DNA of 34,039 nt, taken from the NCBI GenBank assembly GCA_944376805.1, contig CALWDX010000039.1, positions 1 through 34,039 of the forward strand, written 5' to 3'. The first letter of the stretch is position 1, and every line of letters begins with the position of its first letter. The position numbers and the translations under genes are program-made. A model generated the notes under the pieces. The model saw only the letters and a program-made list of their open reading frames with translations, did no database searches and was not told where the DNA came from. The stretch comes from an uncultured Clostridia bacterium (GTDB lineage: Bacteria; Bacillota; Clostridia; Lachnospirales; CAG-274). Positions 8,004 through 15,373 of the stretch are shown piece by piece.

Positions 8004-8702
8004 ATGATAGATAATAAAAAAGTTTTATCTTTTATACCAGCAAGAGCTGGTAGTAAAGGTATAAAAGATAAAAATATAATAGATTTGGGAGGTAAACCAT
8101 TAATAGCTTATACGATAGAAGCTGCTAAAAAAAGTAAATATGTAGATAAAGTAATTGTTAGTACAGATGGTGAAAACATAGCTAATGTAGCTAAACAATA
8201 TGGAGCAGAAATACCATTTTTTAGACCTAAAGAATTAGCTGAAGATAATTCAAATGTTTTAACTGCTATAATACATACTTTAGAACAATTAAAAAAAATG
8301 AATGATAATTATGACATAATTATTTTGTTACAACCAACATCACCATTTAGAAATGAAAAACACATAGATGAAGCTTTAGAGTTACTTATAAATAATAATT
8401 TAACTAGTCTTTTATCTGTATGTGAAACAGATAAAAATCCAACTTTAATAAGAAAAGTTGATAATAACAATAAATTAACACCTTTAATTGATACTAATAT
8501 AAGTTTAAGGCAAGAAATGGATAAATATTATATTTTAAATGGTGCTATATATATAAATTATGTTAAAGATATAAAAGAAAATAAATTTTTAAAAGATAAT
8601 GAATATGGCTATATTATGGATAAATGCTATTCTTTAGATATAGACGAACCAATTGATTTAGAAGTAGCTAATATTTATATAAAAAAATTATTTAATAAAT
8701 AA
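8004..8702 (+). CDS. legF: CMP-legionaminic acid synthetase (NeuA family, LegF)
   Basis: 232 residues, N-acylneuraminate cytidylyltransferase family. Activates the nine-carbon acid with CTP for transfer to flagellin or a surface glycan. The N-terminal nucleotide loop is 'FIPARAGSKGIKDKNI' (10-25), followed by 'GGKPLIAYTIEAA', 'VIVSTDGENIANVAKQYGAE', the 'ILLQPTSPFR' motif (around 106-115) and 'YSLDIDEPIDLEVA' with the metal-binding aspartates near the C-terminus. It starts 8 nt after legG behind AGGTGAT. It ends the seven-gene block; no glycosyltransferase such as Maf lies downstream in this window. Confidence 0.88.
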   Translation: MIDNKKVLSFIPARAGSKGIKDKNIIDLGGKPLIAYTIEAAKKSKYVDKVIVSTDGENIANVAKQYGAEIPFFRPKELAEDNSNVLTAIIHTLEQLKKMNDNYDIIILLQPTSPFRNEKHIDEALELLINNNLTSLLSVCETDKNPTLIRKVDNNNKLTPLIDTNISLRQEMDKYYILNGAIYINYVKDIKENKFLKDNEYGYIMDKCYSLDIDEPIDLEVANIYIKKLFNK

Positions 8703-8733
8703 ACTATAAAAATTTATTTATATAAATTGAATT

Positions 8734-8761
8734 TTGTTAACTTTTAACTATTATATATTAT
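8734..8761 (+). promoter_or_regulatory. Possible sigma-A promoter for the yfcE gene group
   Basis: TTGTTA at 8734-8739 and TATTAT at 8756-8761 are separated by 16 nt and sit 22 nt before the TTG start at 8784. The region is very AT-rich, so such matches arise by chance and this is tentative. Confidence 0.35.
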
Positions 8762-8783
8762 AAAATGAAAGAAGGTTTTTAAA

Positions 8784-9329
8784 TTGAAAATTTTATTTGC
8801 ATCAGATTTACATGGTTCATTATTTTATTGTAATGAATTGTTAAATATTGTTAAAAGAGAACAACCAGAAAAAATAGTTTTATTAGGGGATTTACTTTAT
8901 CACGGTCCTAGAAATCCATTACCTAAAGAATATAATCCTCAAAAAGTTTTTGAAATTTTGAATACATTAAAAGAAAAAATAATCTGTGTTCGTGGAAATT
9001 GTGATTCTGAAGTTGACCAAATGGTTTTAGAATTTCCTATAATGGCAGATTATTGTATATTAAATGTAGATAATATAAATTTATTTTTAACACATGGACA
9101 TTTATATAATAAAGAAAGTATGCCAAATATAGAAGATAATGATATATTAATACATGGACATACTCATATAAATATAATAGAAAAATTAGAAAAAGGAACT
9201 TATATAAATCCAGGGTCTATATCTATGCCTAAAGAAAATCAAGAAAATAGTTATATGATTTATGAAAATAAAAAGTTTACTATAAAGAATATAGAAGGAA
9301 AAGAGTTAAATTCATTAAATTTAGCTTAG
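8784..9329 (+). CDS. yfcE: Metallophosphoesterase, YfcE/MJ0936 family phosphodiesterase
   Basis: 181 residues, starting at TTG 8784 behind AAAGAAGG. The five metal-binding blocks of the family are all present: 'ASDLHGS' (6-12), 'LLGDLLYHG' (34-42), 'VRGNCDSEVDQM', 'LTHGHLYN' and 'IHGHTHI', with 'YINPGSISMPKE' following as in E. coli YfcE. YfcE-type enzymes hydrolyse phosphodiesters in vitro with Mn2+; the physiological substrate is unknown. It is followed 8 nt later by a HAD phosphatase and then a small membrane protein, which may form a short operon unrelated to the sugar genes before it. Confidence 0.85.
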   Translation: MKILFASDLHGSLFYCNELLNIVKREQPEKIVLLGDLLYHGPRNPLPKEYNPQKVFEILNTLKEKIICVRGNCDSEVDQMVLEFPIMADYCILNVDNINLFLTHGHLYNKESMPNIEDNDILIHGHTHINIIEKLEKGTYINPGSISMPKENQENSYMIYENKKFTIKNIEGKELNSLNLA

Positions 9330-9337
9330 GTTGTATT

Positions 9338-9937
9338 ATGGAAGTAAATGTTTATGATTTTGACAAAACTATATTTGATGGAGATAGTACACAAAAATTT
9401 TATTTATATTTATTAAAAAAACAACCTAAAATAGCTATATATTTACCTAAACAGTTTTTTTATTTTATACCTTTTGCTTTAGGACGTATGGAAAAAACTA
9501 AATTTAAAGAAAAATTTTATAGTTGTTTTAAAGTTGTTAAAAATATTGAAGATGAAGTAGAAAATTTTTGGAACTTAAATATAGGTGATATAAAAAAGTG
9601 GTATTATGAAAAACAACATGACACAGATATTATTATATCAGCATCACCAGAATTTTTATTAAAACCTATATGCAATAAATTAGGTATAAAACATCTTATA
9701 GCATCTAAAGTAGATGATAAAACAGGCAAATATACAGGACTTAACTGTTATGGAAAAGAAAAAGTATTAAGATTAAACAAAGAAATGCCTAATACTATTA
9801 TTAAAGAATTTTATTCAGATTCTTTTTCAGATGAACCTTTAGCAGAACTTGCAAAAAAAAGTTATATAGTAAATAAAGATAATCTTTATCCTTGGGGGGA
9901 ATATAAAAGAAATATTAAAAATAGAGAAAAGAAGTGA
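9338..9937 (+). CDS. HAD-superfamily (subfamily IB) phosphatase
   Basis: 199 residues. HAD motif I is 'VYDFDKTIFDGDS' with nucleophile D7 and acid/base D9. Motif II is the serine of 'IIISASPEFLLKP'. The motif III/IV aspartates lie in 'FYSDSFSDEPLAELA'. The helical cap between motifs I and II ('YLYLLKKQPKIAIYLPKQFF') is typical of SerB-like IB members. The substrate is not predictable; related clostridial proteins are annotated as phosphoserine-phosphatase-like. The protein has no signal peptide, although the cap contains an aromatic, moderately hydrophobic stretch (about 35-55). It begins 8 nt after yfcE and ends 4 nt before the next gene. Confidence 0.8.
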   Translation: MEVNVYDFDKTIFDGDSTQKFYLYLLKKQPKIAIYLPKQFFYFIPFALGRMEKTKFKEKFYSCFKVVKNIEDEVENFWNLNIGDIKKWYYEKQHDTDIIISASPEFLLKPICNKLGIKHLIASKVDDKTGKYTGLNCYGKEKVLRLNKEMPNTIIKEFYSDSFSDEPLAELAKKSYIVNKDNLYPWGEYKRNIKNREKK

Positions 9938-9941
9938 TATA

Positions 9942-10418
9942 ATGAAGTTAAAAAATTTTTTAATATTTTTAATTTTAATTATTATATTTATTTTCATAGG
10001 ATCATTTATTTTTAAAGATTATTTTATAATAAATAAAAATAATGAGAAAATACAAGTTTCTATACTTAATCAAAAAATATATAAAGAGAACCAAGAAATT
10101 TTATTAAATGATATTACACCTTTTAATTGGGATAAAGTGTATAGTTTTAAGCCATATACATCTAAAGAAGAAATAGAAAAAATATTAGGGTTTAAAAGTA
10201 TTTATATATCAGAAGGTATAAGCGAAGGTATTATGCAACTAATTTTTGTAAAAGATAAAAGAATAGTAGCTAATATTTGTGCTCATTCTAATAAAGTATT
10301 ATATTCTATAAATTTTTCTAAAGAGAATGATTTATATAGTAAAATAGAAAAAAGTGATAATGTAACTTTATTAGCAAATAAAAAAGATGAAATAGTTTAT
10401 TTAACAAAATCTAATTAA
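9942..10418 (+). CDS. Hypothetical protein with one N-terminal membrane anchor
   Basis: 158 residues, not recognised. Residues 5-25 form a strongly hydrophobic segment (Ile/Phe/Leu) after MKLKN, then a charged, soluble region that should face outside. There is no lipobox cysteine. The soluble part carries 'WDKVYSFKPYTSKEEIEKIL' (around 62-81) followed by 'GFKSIYISEGISEGIMQLIFVKDKRIV', a two-strand arrangement seen in small secreted clostridial proteins of unknown function. It starts 4 nt after the HAD gene and is probably co-transcribed with it. It is followed by a 423-nt gap, so it is the likely end of that operon. Confidence 0.65.
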   Translation: MKLKNFLIFLILIIIFIFIGSFIFKDYFIINKNNEKIQVSILNQKIYKENQEILLNDITPFNWDKVYSFKPYTSKEEIEKILGFKSIYISEGISEGIMQLIFVKDKRIVANICAHSNKVLYSINFSKENDLYSKIEKSDNVTLLANKKDEIVYLTKSN

Positions 10419-10488
10419 AACAAGATGATAAGTTGAAAATTTTAAAAATAAACTTATATAAATTTTAAGTAAAATATATTTTGTGAAG

Positions 10489-10547
10489 AATTACCAAAAA
10501 AATTAATATAAAAATCAGTATAAATTTATGTATAAAATTACCAAAAA
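10489..10547 (+). repeat. Two direct copies of AATTACCAAAAA upstream of the pts promoter
   Basis: Identical 12-mers at 10489-10500 and 10536-10547, 47 nt apart, about 60-115 nt upstream of the -35 hexamer. They could be sites for a regulator on the same DNA face or chance in AT-rich sequence. Confidence 0.35.
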
Positions 10548-10602
10548 CTTATACGTACAATTGTATAAAATAACCTTTTTATCATTAAAAATTGTAAAAT
10601 AG

Positions 10603-10631
10603 TTGACATTTTTTTAAAATAGGGATATAAT
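10603..10631 (+). promoter_or_regulatory. Consensus sigma-A promoter for ptsH-ptsI-crr
   Basis: TTGACA at 10603-10608 and TATAAT at 10626-10631, separated by exactly 17 nt: a full match to the vegetative consensus. Transcription would start near 10638, leaving a leader of about 200 nt before the ptsH ATG, unusually long for this gene. Confidence 0.85.
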
Positions 10632-10841
10632 TTTGTTATTGATATATTAATATTTATGTTTATTTATACTAAAAAAATTTATTGTTAAATTTTTCAATAG
10701 TAAATTTTAATAACCATTTTTAATATTTACTTATAATTAAATTTAATATTTTAATAAATTTTAATTAGAATAATTTTTTCTAGATTTACAAAAAATAAAT
10801 AATGATATTATAAAACATTACTTAAAAGGAGAATTAAGACT

Positions 10842-11105
10842 ATGGTAGAAAAAACTTTAACTATTAAAAATGAAGCAGGTTTACATATGCGTCCAGCTGG
10901 AGAATTTGCTAAATTAGCTACAAAATGTACTTCAGATGTAAAGATTATTCACAAAGAAAAAAATATTAATGCAAAAAGTGTTTTAAATATTATGGCTGCT
11001 GGTATTAAATGTGGTGATGAAATTACTATTCAATGTGATGGTGCTAATGAAACGGAAGATTTACAAATATTAGTTGATGCAGTTGAAAATGGTTTAGGCG
11101 AATAA
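10842..11105 (+). CDS. ptsH: Phosphocarrier protein HPr
   Basis: 87 residues. HPr carries phosphate from enzyme I to the EIIA domains of PTS sugar transporters. The phosphorylated histidine is H15 in 'AGLHMRPAGEFA', and the regulatory serine phosphorylated by HPr kinase is S46 in 'NAKSVLNIMAAGI'. H15 is what separates HPr from the catabolite-repression paralogue Crh, which lacks it. Residue 16 is Met where most HPr proteins have Ala. It has a strong ribosome binding site (AAAGGAGAA). ptsI begins 20 nt after its stop; the two share the promoter at 10603. Confidence 0.96.
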   Translation: MVEKTLTIKNEAGLHMRPAGEFAKLATKCTSDVKIIHKEKNINAKSVLNIMAAGIKCGDEITIQCDGANETEDLQILVDAVENGLGE

Positions 11106-11125
11106 TTAAATAAGAGGTGTTTATT

Positions 11126-12808
11126 ATGTCAAAAAAATTATTTGTTGAAAAAACATCTTCTAAAGGTATTGTTATAGGTAAAGCATATGTTATAGAAAAA
11201 GCTGACTTAACACCAGCAAATTATTCTGTAACAAATAAAGAAGAAGAAGTTTCTAAATTTGAAACAGCTTTAAATGAAGCTAAAGGGGAAATTTCTGAAT
11301 TAGCTAAAAATTCTGAAATATTTCAAGGTCATAATATGATTGTAGAAGATATTACTTTATATGATGCTGTTTTAAGTAAAATTAATGATGAAAATCAAAA
11401 TGTTCAAGTTGCAGTTTCTAATGCTATAGAAGAAATTTCTGCTATATTTGCAATGATGGACGATGAATATATGAAAGAAAGAGCTACTGATGTTAAAGAC
11501 GTTGGTGCTAGAATTATGTCTAAATTAAAAGGTGTTAATGTTAATCCTTTTGAAAATATTAAAGAAGAAGTTGTTTTAATTGCAGAAGATTTAACACCTT
11601 CAGATACAGCATTAATTGACCTTAAATTTGTTAAAGGGTTTATTACAGAATTAGGTGGAGTTACTAGCCACGTTTCTATTATTGCCAGAAATTTAGGTTT
11701 ACCAGCTTTAGTTGGTGTTAATGGTATATTAGATGCTGCTAAAGATAATGATATTATTGCAATGGACGCTTCTAAAGGTAATATTATTATAAATCCAGAT
11801 GAAACTGAACTTCAAGAATATAAAAAACTTGAAGAAGAATTTAAAAAAGAAGAAGAAATGCTTAAAAAACTTGAAAATTTAAAAGCAGTTACTACAGATG
11901 GTAGAGAAGTTCAATTATGTGCTAATGTTGGTAATATTTTAGATATAGAAATGGCTGTTAAACATAATATAGATGGTATAGGTCTTTTTAGAAGTGAATG
12001 TGTTTATATGGAAAATACACATTTTCCTACTGAAGATGAACAGTTTGAAATTTATAAACAAGCAGCTGTTTTATGTGAAGGCAAAGAAGTTACTATACGT
12101 ACTTTAGATATTGGTGGAGATAAATCTTTACCATATTACAAATTTGATTTTGAAGAAAATCCATTTTTAGGTTGGAGAGCTATCCGTATATCTTTAGAAC
12201 TTAAAGATGTTTTTAAAGCTCAATTAAAAGCTATATTAAGAGCTAGTGCTTTTGGTTATATTAGAATAATGTATCCTATGATTATTTCTATTGAAGAAAT
12301 TATAGAGGCTAACAAAGTTTTAGAAGAATGTAAACAAGAGCTTAGAGATGCAAATATCAAATTTGATGAAAATATTGAAGTTGGTATGATGATAGAAACT
12401 CCAGCATCAGTTATTTTAGCAGATGAATTTGCTAAATATGTAGATTTCTTTAGTATTGGGACTAATGATTTAACTCAATATATGCTTGTTGTAGATAGAG
12501 GTAATAAAAGAATTGCTAATATGTATAATTCTTTCCACCCTGTTGTTTTACAAAGTATTAAAAAAGTTATTGAGGCTGGTCATAAAGAAAATATTAAAGT
12601 TGGTATGTGTGGAGAATTTGCAAGTGATGCAAGAGCAGCTAAAATTTTATTAGGTTTAGGCTTAGACGAATTTTCTATGTCAGCATCAGAAATAAATAAT
12701 GTTAAAAAACAAATTTTAGAAACTTCTTTTGAAGATGCTAAAAAATATGCTAATGATGTTTTAGCTAATACAACTGTTGAAAGTGTTATGGATTTTTTAT
12801 CTAAATAA
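11126..12808 (+). CDS. ptsI: PTS enzyme I (phosphoenolpyruvate-protein phosphotransferase)
   Basis: 560 residues with the ATG at 11126, chosen because AGAGGTG (11113-11119) lies at the right distance; an ATG 9 nt earlier overlaps this site. It takes phosphate from PEP and passes it to HPr. The N-terminal HPr-binding and phosphohistidine domains contain the phosphorylated H182 in 'GGVTSHVSIIARNLGLPALV'. The C-terminal PEP-binding barrel has 'GIGLFRSECVYM', 'TIRTLDIGGDK', 'GWRAIRISLE', 'GMMIETPASV', 'DFFSIGTNDLTQYML' and the catalytic cysteine region 'VGMCGEFASD'. The length is slightly under the usual 570-575. crr follows 39 nt later. Confidence 0.97.
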   Translation: MSKKLFVEKTSSKGIVIGKAYVIEKADLTPANYSVTNKEEEVSKFETALNEAKGEISELAKNSEIFQGHNMIVEDITLYDAVLSKINDENQNVQVAVSNAIEEISAIFAMMDDEYMKERATDVKDVGARIMSKLKGVNVNPFENIKEEVVLIAEDLTPSDTALIDLKFVKGFITELGGVTSHVSIIARNLGLPALVGVNGILDAAKDNDIIAMDASKGNIIINPDETELQEYKKLEEEFKKEEEMLKKLENLKAVTTDGREVQLCANVGNILDIEMAVKHNIDGIGLFRSECVYMENTHFPTEDEQFEIYKQAAVLCEGKEVTIRTLDIGGDKSLPYYKFDFEENPFLGWRAIRISLELKDVFKAQLKAILRASAFGYIRIMYPMIISIEEIIEANKVLEECKQELRDANIKFDENIEVGMMIETPASVILADEFAKYVDFFSIGTNDLTQYMLVVDRGNKRIANMYNSFHPVVLQSIKKVIEAGHKENIKVGMCGEFASDARAAKILLGLGLDEFSMSASEINNVKKQILETSFEDAKKYANDVLANTTVESVMDFLSK

Positions 12809-12847
12809 TCCTTTAATAAAATATTATTATAAATAGGAGGTATATTT

Positions 12848-13330
12848 ATGTTTTCATTTTTAAAGAAAAATAAAAATAAAGAATTAAAAGCTTTTTTAAG
12901 TGGTAAAGTAGTACCTATTACAGAAGTAGAAGATGAAGCTTTTGCTAGTAAAAGTATGGGTGATGGTATTGGTATAATACCTACAGATAATAAAGTTGTT
13001 GCACCTGCAGATGGTGAAATAGTTTTAGTAATGAAAGATTCTAAACATGCTTGTGCTTTAAAACTTGATAATGGCATGGAAATGATTCTTCATATTGGTA
13101 TTGATACAGTTAATATGAAAGGTGATGGCTTTGAATGTTTAGTTGAAATGGGTGATAAAGTAAAAGCTGGTCAAACTCTTATTACTTTTGACCCTGCTAA
13201 AATTAAAGAAGCTGGTTACCATACAACAAGTATGTTAGTTGTAACAGGTGAAGGTGATGCTAAAAATATTAGCTTTAAAACTGGTTTTGATGCTAAAGCT
13301 GGTGAAGATGTTGTAGCAACTTTTGAATAA
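12848..13330 (+). CDS. crr: PTS EIIA-glucose-type protein (stand-alone)
   Basis: 160 residues, a single EIIA-Glc domain with no fused EIIB/EIIC. The phosphorylated histidine is H82 in 'MILHIGIDTVNM', and the partner histidine H67 is in 'DSKHACAL'. Other family blocks are 'LSGKVVPITEVEDEAFASKS', 'GDGIGIIPTDNKVVAPADGE', 'GDKVKAGQTLITFD' and 'GYHTTSMLVVTGEG'. It starts behind TAGGAGGT, 39 nt after ptsI, and ends before a strong palindromic terminator. In Gram-positive bacteria such free EIIA proteins donate phosphate to EIIBC sugar permeases that lack their own EIIA. Confidence 0.92.
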   Translation: MFSFLKKNKNKELKAFLSGKVVPITEVEDEAFASKSMGDGIGIIPTDNKVVAPADGEIVLVMKDSKHACALKLDNGMEMILHIGIDTVNMKGDGFECLVEMGDKVKAGQTLITFDPAKIKEAGYHTTSMLVVTGEGDAKNISFKTGFDAKAGEDVVATFE

Positions 13331-13344
13331 AAATAAAAGTACAA

Positions 13345-13372
13345 AAATAAGGTGGTTTAAACCACCTTATTT
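13345..13372. terminator. Bidirectional terminator between crr and the ABC exporter
   Basis: A perfect 28-nt palindrome (14-bp arms 13345-13358 and 13359-13372; core GGTGGTTTAAACCACC) with A-runs before and T-runs after, between two convergent genes whose stops are 15 nt and 5 nt away. It serves both strands. Confidence 0.88.
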
Positions 13373-13376
13373 TATA

Positions 13377-15362
13377 TTATAATTTTTTATCTAATTGAAC
13401 ATCATATAATTTTTTATAAATACCATTTTGTGTTAACAATTGTTGATGATTTCCACTTTCTTTTATTTCACCTTTATGCATAACTATTATTTTATCTGCG
13501 TGTTGTATTGTAGAAAGTCTATGTGCAACCATAATAGTAGTTCTGTCATTCATTAAAGTTTCTAAAGCATTTGTTATAAGACTTTCTGTTTCTGTATCTA
13601 TATTTGAAGTTGCTTCATCTAATACTAATATTTTAGGGTCATAAGCTAATGTCCTTGCAAAAGATAAAAGTTGTCGTTGTCCAGCTGATAATGTACTACC
13701 ACGCTCTGTTACTGGTTCATCATATTTATTATTTAGTTTTTCTATAAATGAATTAGCATTTACCATTTTTGCAGATTGTATAATTTTTTGTTCAGTTATT
13801 TCTTCATTGCCTAATGAGATATTACTTTTAATATCACCTGTAAATATAAATACATCTTGTTGTACTTGACCTATTGAACTTCTTAAAATATCTATATCTA
13901 TATCTTTAATATTAATACCATCAATTAATATTTCACCTTTTTGTATATCAAAATATCTACCTATTAAGTTTAATATAGAAGATTTACCAGCACCAGTTGC
14001 TCCTACAAAAGCTACTTTTTCACCTTTATTTATTGTAAAGCTAACATCTTTTAATATATAATCTTCATTTTCATAAGCAAACCAAACATTCTTAAATTCT
14101 ATTTTACCTTTTATATCTATATCTTTAGGGTTTTTAGGTGAAACTATATCTGGCTTTTCATCTAAAATAGAAAAGATTTTTTCTGATGATGCAATAGAAG
14201 ATTGTAATGTACCAAATTGTTCTGCTAATTCTTGTATAGGTTCAAAAAATGAATTTATATAACTTATAAAAATGTATAATGTACCAACAGATAATGTACC
14301 ATTTAAAACAGAAGAACTACCATTTCCTATAATTATAATTAATGCTATTACAGATACAAAATATATACAAGGTCTAAATATAGCAAATGTCATAACTTCT
14401 CGCCAACTAGCACGATATAGTTCTTCACTTTTATTTTCAAATTCATCATATTTTTCTTTTTCTTTAGCAAATATTTGTATTAATTTCATACCTGAAATAT
14501 GTTCAGCTAAAAATGTATTTATTTCAGTTATTTTATTTCTTGTTATACGATAAGCAGCTCTTGAAAAGTGTTTAAATGTAAATGTTAAAATAGCAACAAT
14601 AGGCAACATTAAAAATGATAATAATGCAAGTTTTACATCTTTATAAAACATTACTACTGCAAATCCAAATATTTTAACTATATTTTTAAACAGTTTAATT
14701 AATATTGTTGTAAAAAGCTCATTTATTGCTTCAGTATCATTTGTAACTCTTGTAACTAATTTACCTACTGGTTCTTTATTAAAAAAGTTTACTGAAAGGC
14801 TATGTATATGTTCAAAAACTTGTTTTCTCATTTTAAAAATAATATTTTGCCCCATATTTTGTAATATTAAAGTATTTACAACATTTAAAACAAATCCTAT
14901 TAACATTATTAAAAGATATAATATAGCAGCATATAAAATACCTATAAAGTCATATTTTTTAATTTCTTTTAAATCTTGTTTAGTTAATAAAGTTGCATTA
15001 TTAGATATAATTTTCTTTAAATCTTCATTGTTTGCTTTTTGTAAATTTTCAGATTTTTCTTTATTAATATTTTCTATCATATAATATTTATCTTCAAATA
15101 AAACTATTTGATAAATATTATTATCTTTTATTTCACTTTCTTTAAAGTCTTTTGTTAAATATATATCTTTATACTTTACAGCTTTTTTATTATCTTGAGT
15201 TGTTTCTATATATGGTTTAGAGTATCCATTTATATTATTATCTATTGCATTACCTATAATAATTGGTCTATAAAGTTCTATAACAATTATAAAGAGGACT
15301 AATATAGTAGCAAAAAACATAGTCCACTTATGTGGTTTTAAATATGTTAGTAGTTGTTTCAT
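13377..15362 (-). CDS. ABC exporter half-transporter, BmrD/YheH-like (catalytically competent half)
   Basis: 661 residues: six membrane helices then a nucleotide-binding domain. An insertion of about 90 polar residues (roughly 42-130, 'NINGYSKPYIETTQDNKK' onward) sits between TM1 and TM2, like the extracellular domain of BmrD. The ATPase part has Walker A 'GATGAGKSS', a signature variant 'LSAGQRQLLSFARTL', Walker B 'ILVLDEATSNID' with the catalytic Glu, and an 'AHRLSTI' switch histidine. The next-upstream gene on the same strand encodes the shorter partner with Asp in place of this Glu, so the pair should form an asymmetric heterodimer of the BmrCD/LmrCD type that exports drugs or lipophilic compounds. 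The genes are 11 nt apart. The substrate is not predictable. Confidence 0.87.
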   Translation of the reverse strand: MKQLLTYLKPHKWTMFFATILVLFIIVIELYRPIIIGNAIDNNINGYSKPYIETTQDNKKAVKYKDIYLTKDFKESEIKDNNIYQIVLFEDKYYMIENINKEKSENLQKANNEDLKKIISNNATLLTKQDLKEIKKYDFIGILYAAILYLLIMLIGFVLNVVNTLILQNMGQNIIFKMRKQVFEHIHSLSVNFFNKEPVGKLVTRVTNDTEAINELFTTILIKLFKNIVKIFGFAVVMFYKDVKLALLSFLMLPIVAILTFTFKHFSRAAYRITRNKITEINTFLAEHISGMKLIQIFAKEKEKYDEFENKSEELYRASWREVMTFAIFRPCIYFVSVIALIIIIGNGSSSVLNGTLSVGTLYIFISYINSFFEPIQELAEQFGTLQSSIASSEKIFSILDEKPDIVSPKNPKDIDIKGKIEFKNVWFAYENEDYILKDVSFTINKGEKVAFVGATGAGKSSILNLIGRYFDIQKGEILIDGINIKDIDIDILRSSIGQVQQDVFIFTGDIKSNISLGNEEITEQKIIQSAKMVNANSFIEKLNNKYDEPVTERGSTLSAGQRQLLSFARTLAYDPKILVLDEATSNIDTETESLITNALETLMNDRTTIMVAHRLSTIQHADKIIVMHKGEIKESGNHQQLLTQNGIYKKLYDVQLDKKL

Positions 15363-15373
15363 ATATTTCCTCC

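Larger units (their letters stand above)
10419..10841 (+). other. Intergenic region before ptsH (423 nt)
   Basis: No gene seen. It is very AT-rich. It holds a weak 7-bp inverted repeat (ATAAGTT 10427-10433 with AACTTAT 10450-10456) just after the previous gene, two copies of AATTACCAAAAA (10489-10500 and 10536-10547), a consensus sigma-A promoter (10603-10631) and then about 200 nt of untranslated leader in which I see no known riboswitch or antiterminator site. Confidence 0.6.

Noticed and set aside
2036..8702. Pseudaminic acid or sialic (Neu5Ac) acid operon
   Set aside because: Sialic acid synthesis needs neither the dehydratase nor the aminotransferase. The pseudaminic route uses PseG, not a NeuC-type epimerase. 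The PtmE-like guanylyltransferase fits legionaminic acid.
12580..13077. 165-codon minus-strand open frame
   Set aside because: Antisense to the ends of ptsI and crr, both certain genes; composition is that of a shadow frame.
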